Shown here in pieces: positions 43,682 to 46,917 of a stretch of DNA of 46,917 nt. The translations under genes and the position numbers were made by a program. The notes under the pieces were generated by a model that saw only the letters and a program-made list of their open reading frames with translations, was not told where the DNA came from and ran no database searches. The stretch comes from Deltaproteobacteria bacterium (GTDB lineage Bacteria; Bdellovibrionota_C; UBA2361; OMII01): NCBI GenBank assembly GCA_947491545.1, contig CANLJX010000008.1:1-46917 (forward strand). The letters are read 5' to 3'. Position 1 is the stretch's first letter; each line of letters starts with the position of its first letter.

Positions 43682-44881
43682 GTGGAAGACCGACTCAAGT
43701 CAACACGCCTCACGGTATTCCTGATCGTACTGCTCGACGTGATGGGGCTTGGGCTAATCATCCCGGCGCAGCCCTTTCTCGCAAAGAGCCTGGGCGCCAG
43801 CACCACAACAGTAACGCAACTCGGCACGATCTACTCGCTGATGCAGTTCGTGTTGAGTCCGGTATGGGGCTCGCTCTCAGACCGCTTCGGGCGTCGGCCA
43901 ATCCTGTTCTTCACGCTCTCCATCACAGCTCTCGGGCACCTCGCCTTCGCGTTCTCCTCATCGCTTGTGCTGCTCTTTTTGGCACGTGCGCTAGTTGGCA
44001 TAGGTGCTGCGAACATCGCCACAGCGCAGGCGGTTATCTCGGACACTCATCCAGCAAACGAGCGCAGCCGGGCGATGGCGCTGATCGGAGCGGCGTTCGG
44101 TCTAGGCTTCGTGCTCGGTCCAGCGCTGGGCGGCATCCTCTTTGCACTCGATGTGCGGGCTCCCGCTCTGCTCGCTGCGGCGCTCGCTACTCTCAACATC
44201 GTGCTCGTTTTCTTCGCAGTGCGAGAGACCTCGTCTCAGCGAACGCACGCCGTTAGCCTGCTGGCGCTCTTCCGCGCCGACGGGGCGCTGCGGCAGCTCA
44301 TCGTCACCACGCTCTTCATGATGACCGCTTTCGCGCTGATGGAGCAGAGCGTCGCCCTCTTCATTGAGTCTATCTGGGTTCCAGAAAGGGGCGATATCGG
44401 AATGAAACAGGCGACAAAGCTCACCAGCATCTTCCTCGTAGTGGTCGGAGTCACTGCCATTTTCGTGCAGGGATTCCTTGTGCGTAAGTGGCTCAAGGTG
44501 GTACGCGAGGAGCGGCTGCTCAAGCTTGGGCTCGTCGTCATCGCTTCAAGCCTCGCACTCATTCCGCTGCTGGGAGCTCTCGGCAGCTATCCGCTCTTCC
44601 TGCTCTCTGGGTCGCTTTTGGCACTCGGAAGCGGGCTGTTTAACCCTTCGATGCTCGGGCTTGTCTCGCTCTCCTCCCCGCCCGACCGCCAGGGAGTGGC
44701 GTTGGCGATTAACCAATCGGCGTCAGCCCTCGGGCGAATTCTCGGCCCCCTTTGCGCCGGCGCGCTCTTCTCGTGCTGGGGACCGCTGCCTTTTACGGTA
44801 GGCGTTGCGCTCACCCTCGTGGCGCTTGCGCTTAGCTGGCGGGTTGCTCCGCCACCTCGCGCGAGCACACCTCAAGGGTGA
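43682..44881 (+). CDS. MFS drug-efflux-type transporter (DHA1/TetA-like)
   Basis: The 399-residue protein has twelve predicted membrane segments. The first, LTVFLIVLLDVMGLGLIIP, and the loop 2-3 motif GSLSDRFGRRPILF are typical of DHA1 proton antiporters such as TetA. The loop 8-9 equivalent is less clear. GTG at 43682-43684 is chosen because it places the first membrane segment about 9 residues from the start; the frame runs open to a TTG at 43619, which would add a non-hydrophobic leader. It is divergent from pheS. The substrate is unknown. Overlapping hairpins follow the stop codon. Confidence 0.87.
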   Translation: MEDRLKSTRLTVFLIVLLDVMGLGLIIPAQPFLAKSLGASTTTVTQLGTIYSLMQFVLSPVWGSLSDRFGRRPILFFTLSITALGHLAFAFSSSLVLLFLARALVGIGAANIATAQAVISDTHPANERSRAMALIGAAFGLGFVLGPALGGILFALDVRAPALLAAALATLNIVLVFFAVRETSSQRTHAVSLLALFRADGALRQLIVTTLFMMTAFALMEQSVALFIESIWVPERGDIGMKQATKLTSIFLVVVGVTAIFVQGFLVRKWLKVVREERLLKLGLVVIASSLALIPLLGALGSYPLFLLSGSLLALGSGLFNPSMLGLVSLSSPPDRQGVALAINQSASALGRILGPLCAGALFSCWGPLPFTVGVALTLVALALSWRVAPPPRASTPQG

Positions 44882-44927
44882 GGTACTACTACAAGGTCTC
44901 TGAGAACTTGTAGTGAGCACTTCTCAC
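44869..44927 (+). other. Cluster of three hairpins after the MFS gene
   Basis: ACCTCA-AGGG-TGAGGT (44869-44884) contains the stop codon. ACTACAAG/CTTGTAGT (44888-44895 and 44907-44914) has an 11-nt loop. GTGAG/CTCAC (44913-44917 and 44923-44927) overlaps it by two bases. No T-tract follows, so this is a structured 3' end, perhaps protecting or terminating with help, not a classic intrinsic terminator. Confidence 0.35.
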
Positions 44928-45344
44928 AAAAACTCTCTATCTTCCTAAGAGCGAGGAAATATCAGCGAAAATACCTGCGTTTTAGCCAGCTACACACTTG
45001 GCCACTAGCTGAGTAAAAGCCCGGGGGAGACAGTAATAGTTACCCTGGTTCAGTCAAAAGCCTTTGCAACGCGCGGTGCCAATCAATTGTGTCTTGGCGT
45101 TTTTTAAGGCTGGATTAGCGCAAAGCCGCCGCAAGCAGCAGCGACAAACGGGGCTTTTTCTCTCCATGAGGCATTCCCTCGTGCCTTCCCCCTGGCAGTC
45201 CCAATCTGTTCTAATCAGTAGGGGCTCCCCGCTTAGAATCACTTTTCGCCCTAAACTATCCGCCCCACTGAGAATCACGTAAACTCTTCTGGTACATTAT
45301 GGGCTCTCTGTTGCGTAGCACCGTGATGTGGCGCCCCGAAAGAA
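44928..45344. promoter_or_regulatory. Spacer upstream of the RAP-domain gene with paired direct repeats
   Basis: No gene is seen in this 417-bp stretch; two short frames near 45054-45282 have no family resemblance. Two 17-bp repeats lie near its end: CCCCGCTTAGAATCACT (45227-45243) and CCCCACTGAGAATCACG (45263-45279), identical at 14 of 17 positions and 36 bp apart. They are 66-118 bp upstream of the GTG start and may bind a regulator. Confidence 0.4.
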
Positions 45345-46853
45345 GTGGGAGCGCCGCAGAGACCCATCCCGTATATCCCGTTTACTGACATGAGATCCTA
45401 CGACGACTTCGAGGAGCCCCAGGAACGAGCGAGCAAGCGCGACCGCTTGCCGCGCACGCCCCCGCGGCGCCGTGCGGGGGAGTGGACGGAAGACCTGCGA
45501 ACGACACCCGCTAAAGTAGATCATGCCGCTTTGCCGATGAGAAAAGCCATCGCATCGGAGATTCAGCACGTGTTTCGGTGCCTCGATGATGTTCAGCCAG
45601 ACGCGGTACAGCAATTGCTCGATGCGCGACGACACTTGATGAATCACGTCTCGCTGACCGATCTCCTGAATCGCCTCTCTGCGGCGAGCCTGTCCGGGAT
45701 AAGCGAACCAAGCCCTGAGCTCGTCTCCGTGGGGACGCGGGTTCTTGCTGAGCTGCTCTCTGAACGGGTTCGTCCGGGGCCACGGGAGATAACGACGGCA
45801 TGGCGCGCAGTCTCTTCGATCGGAATTAAAGATCCCGACTTGCTCGATGAGCTCGCTCGCCGAACGAAGCGTGTCATGCATGCGTTCGAGACGATCGACT
45901 TCGCTTTCGCAATAGCCGGACTGGTATCGATTGCGCGGCCCTCGCCGATTCTCAAGGGGGTCCTCGACCAGACACTCGCAATGTTCCAAGGGTATATTCC
46001 AGCTGCCTCCCCCGACTCACTGCTGTCGGTGCTGCTTGCCCTGCGCAGGAGCGGCTGCACTGCGCCCGATCTGGTGCAGAATATTAACGCCTCGCTGCTG
46101 GAAAAAGGCGACAGCGAACTGCCCCGCCTCGATGTCCTGACGCTTAAGTCGATGGGAAACCTTGTGCGCTGCAATGCGGAGCTGCGCCACGACGACCCGA
46201 GCGTGTTTTCGCTCGTCACCGACTACTTCTACCGCGCATTTCTGAAAGAGAAAGATGGTTGCCGCACACTCCCGAGCGCCCACGGCGCTGGCGACTACGT
46301 CTGGGCAGCGGCAGTATTTGGGTACGAAGTGCCTCAGGAGCTGCTCACTGCGCTCGAGAAGCACATTCACGAGGAGATCTCCCATCTCCAACACCATACT
46401 CAGCGCCTCATAAGCTCAATCGTTGCTATACCTGCCTTGCTCGTTTCCTCCGGCCAGCCCAGCGAAGATTCCATAAAGCGCTTCCACGACCTTGAAGCGA
46501 TGCAGCGCTCGAAGTCTGCCGACAGCTCCTTCGAGCGCAAGGTAGCTGCCGTCCTTGGCGAAGAGCTGGGACTCGCGTTCGAGCACGAGTTTCTGTTGGG
46601 TCCCTACAGTCTCGACTTTTTGGTTGAGCTACCCGGCGAACGGCTGGTGAATATTGAAACCGACGGAGACTGTCATCATCTTTTGTGGAACGTGACAACG
46701 CACACCCAGGAGACCGAATACCGTGGGCGGGACGTTGTTCGGGACAAAGTTATGCGGTTTTTCGGCGTGGAGACTGTGCGAGTGCTCGCATCAGAGTGGG
46801 AGGCCGCCCAAGACAAGGCTCAGTACCTCAAGCAGCGGCTATACAGTCGCTGA
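45345..46853 (+). CDS. RAP-domain protein with FASTK/OPR-like helical repeats
   Basis: The 502-residue protein has a basic, Arg/Pro-rich N-terminus (1-60), then a long all-helical region (about 65-400) of repeated ~37-residue units with Leu and Ala patterns (for example DFAFAIAGLVSIARP and SPDSLLSVLLALRRSG), and a C-terminal RAP domain (about 420-500): YSLDFLVELPGERLVNIETD then GDCHH, VVRDKVMRFFGVETVRV and SEW. The D, E-x-D and H residues match RAP/PD-(D/E)XK-like strands. RAP proteins are RNA-binding factors in mitochondria, chloroplasts and apicomplexans; bacterial members are few. The start is GTG at 45345 with a weak site; ATG at 45390 is an alternative. An RNA-processing or RNA-stability role is inferred. 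Cytosolic, no signal peptide. Confidence 0.8.
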   Translation: MGAPQRPIPYIPFTDMRSYDDFEEPQERASKRDRLPRTPPRRRAGEWTEDLRTTPAKVDHAALPMRKAIASEIQHVFRCLDDVQPDAVQQLLDARRHLMNHVSLTDLLNRLSAASLSGISEPSPELVSVGTRVLAELLSERVRPGPREITTAWRAVSSIGIKDPDLLDELARRTKRVMHAFETIDFAFAIAGLVSIARPSPILKGVLDQTLAMFQGYIPAASPDSLLSVLLALRRSGCTAPDLVQNINASLLEKGDSELPRLDVLTLKSMGNLVRCNAELRHDDPSVFSLVTDYFYRAFLKEKDGCRTLPSAHGAGDYVWAAAVFGYEVPQELLTALEKHIHEEISHLQHHTQRLISSIVAIPALLVSSGQPSEDSIKRFHDLEAMQRSKSADSSFERKVAAVLGEELGLAFEHEFLLGPYSLDFLVELPGERLVNIETDGDCHHLLWNVTTHTQETEYRGRDVVRDKVMRFFGVETVRVLASEWEAAQDKAQYLKQRLYSR

Positions 46854-46917
46854 TTTGTGGTGAGTTCTCTGCACTCTGGTAAAGCTCTCTCCCCACTCTC
46901 TGCAAGCTTATCCTGCC

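Overview
The window (46.9 kb, moderately GC-rich, densely coded) looks like a chromosomal segment of a Gram-negative, probably flagellated bacterium. YggX, YaeQ and the 180-kDa-type NAD glutamate dehydrogenase are mainly proteobacterial families. The mix with OleA-BC-D and PrkA/YhbH/SpoVR is most like deltaproteobacterial or related lineages. This placement is inference from gene content only. No tRNA, rRNA, CRISPR array, transposase or phage gene was seen.

Layout. 1-960: the 5' part of a secreted subtilisin-like protease, cut by the window edge. 1168-5871: a complete long-chain olefin operon, oleA-oleBC-oleD, with OleB and OleC fused. 6256-6672: a small orphan gene with its own ribosome binding site and terminator. 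7042-11778: a giant NAD-dependent glutamate dehydrogenase. 11912-16078: a polysaccharide cassette (WbsX-like, RgpF-like, sulfotransferase). 16124-23877: a four-gene operon prkA2-spoVR-yhbH-prkA1 with two different PrkA-type AAA+ kinases. 24100-29170: two glycosylation genes, a GT87-like membrane protein and a double GT4 plus TPR protein. 29867-35550: fliS, a methyltransferase/CgeB-like fusion, a GT9 protein and an unknown 202-residue protein, ended by a perfect 16-bp terminator; this looks like a flagellin-glycosylation locus. 35874-36958: yggX-proC. 37322-37945: an ECF sigma factor with its own terminator. 38501-40281: YaeQ, acylphosphatase and a CYTH protein. 40295-43476: pheS-pheT, with PheT lacking its usual N-terminal OB-fold. 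43682-44881: a drug-efflux-type MFS transporter. 45345-46853: a bacterial RAP-domain protein with FASTK/OPR-like helical repeats.

The most unusual points are the RAP-domain protein, the double-PrkA operon with paired direct repeats upstream, the PheT domain deletion, and degenerate period-6 hexamer arrays in three separate intergenic spacers. One of those arrays can pair with the ribosome binding site of a downstream small ORF. At several genes the longest reading frame overlaps a neighbour; shorter starts supported by ribosome binding sites or family alignment are used here.
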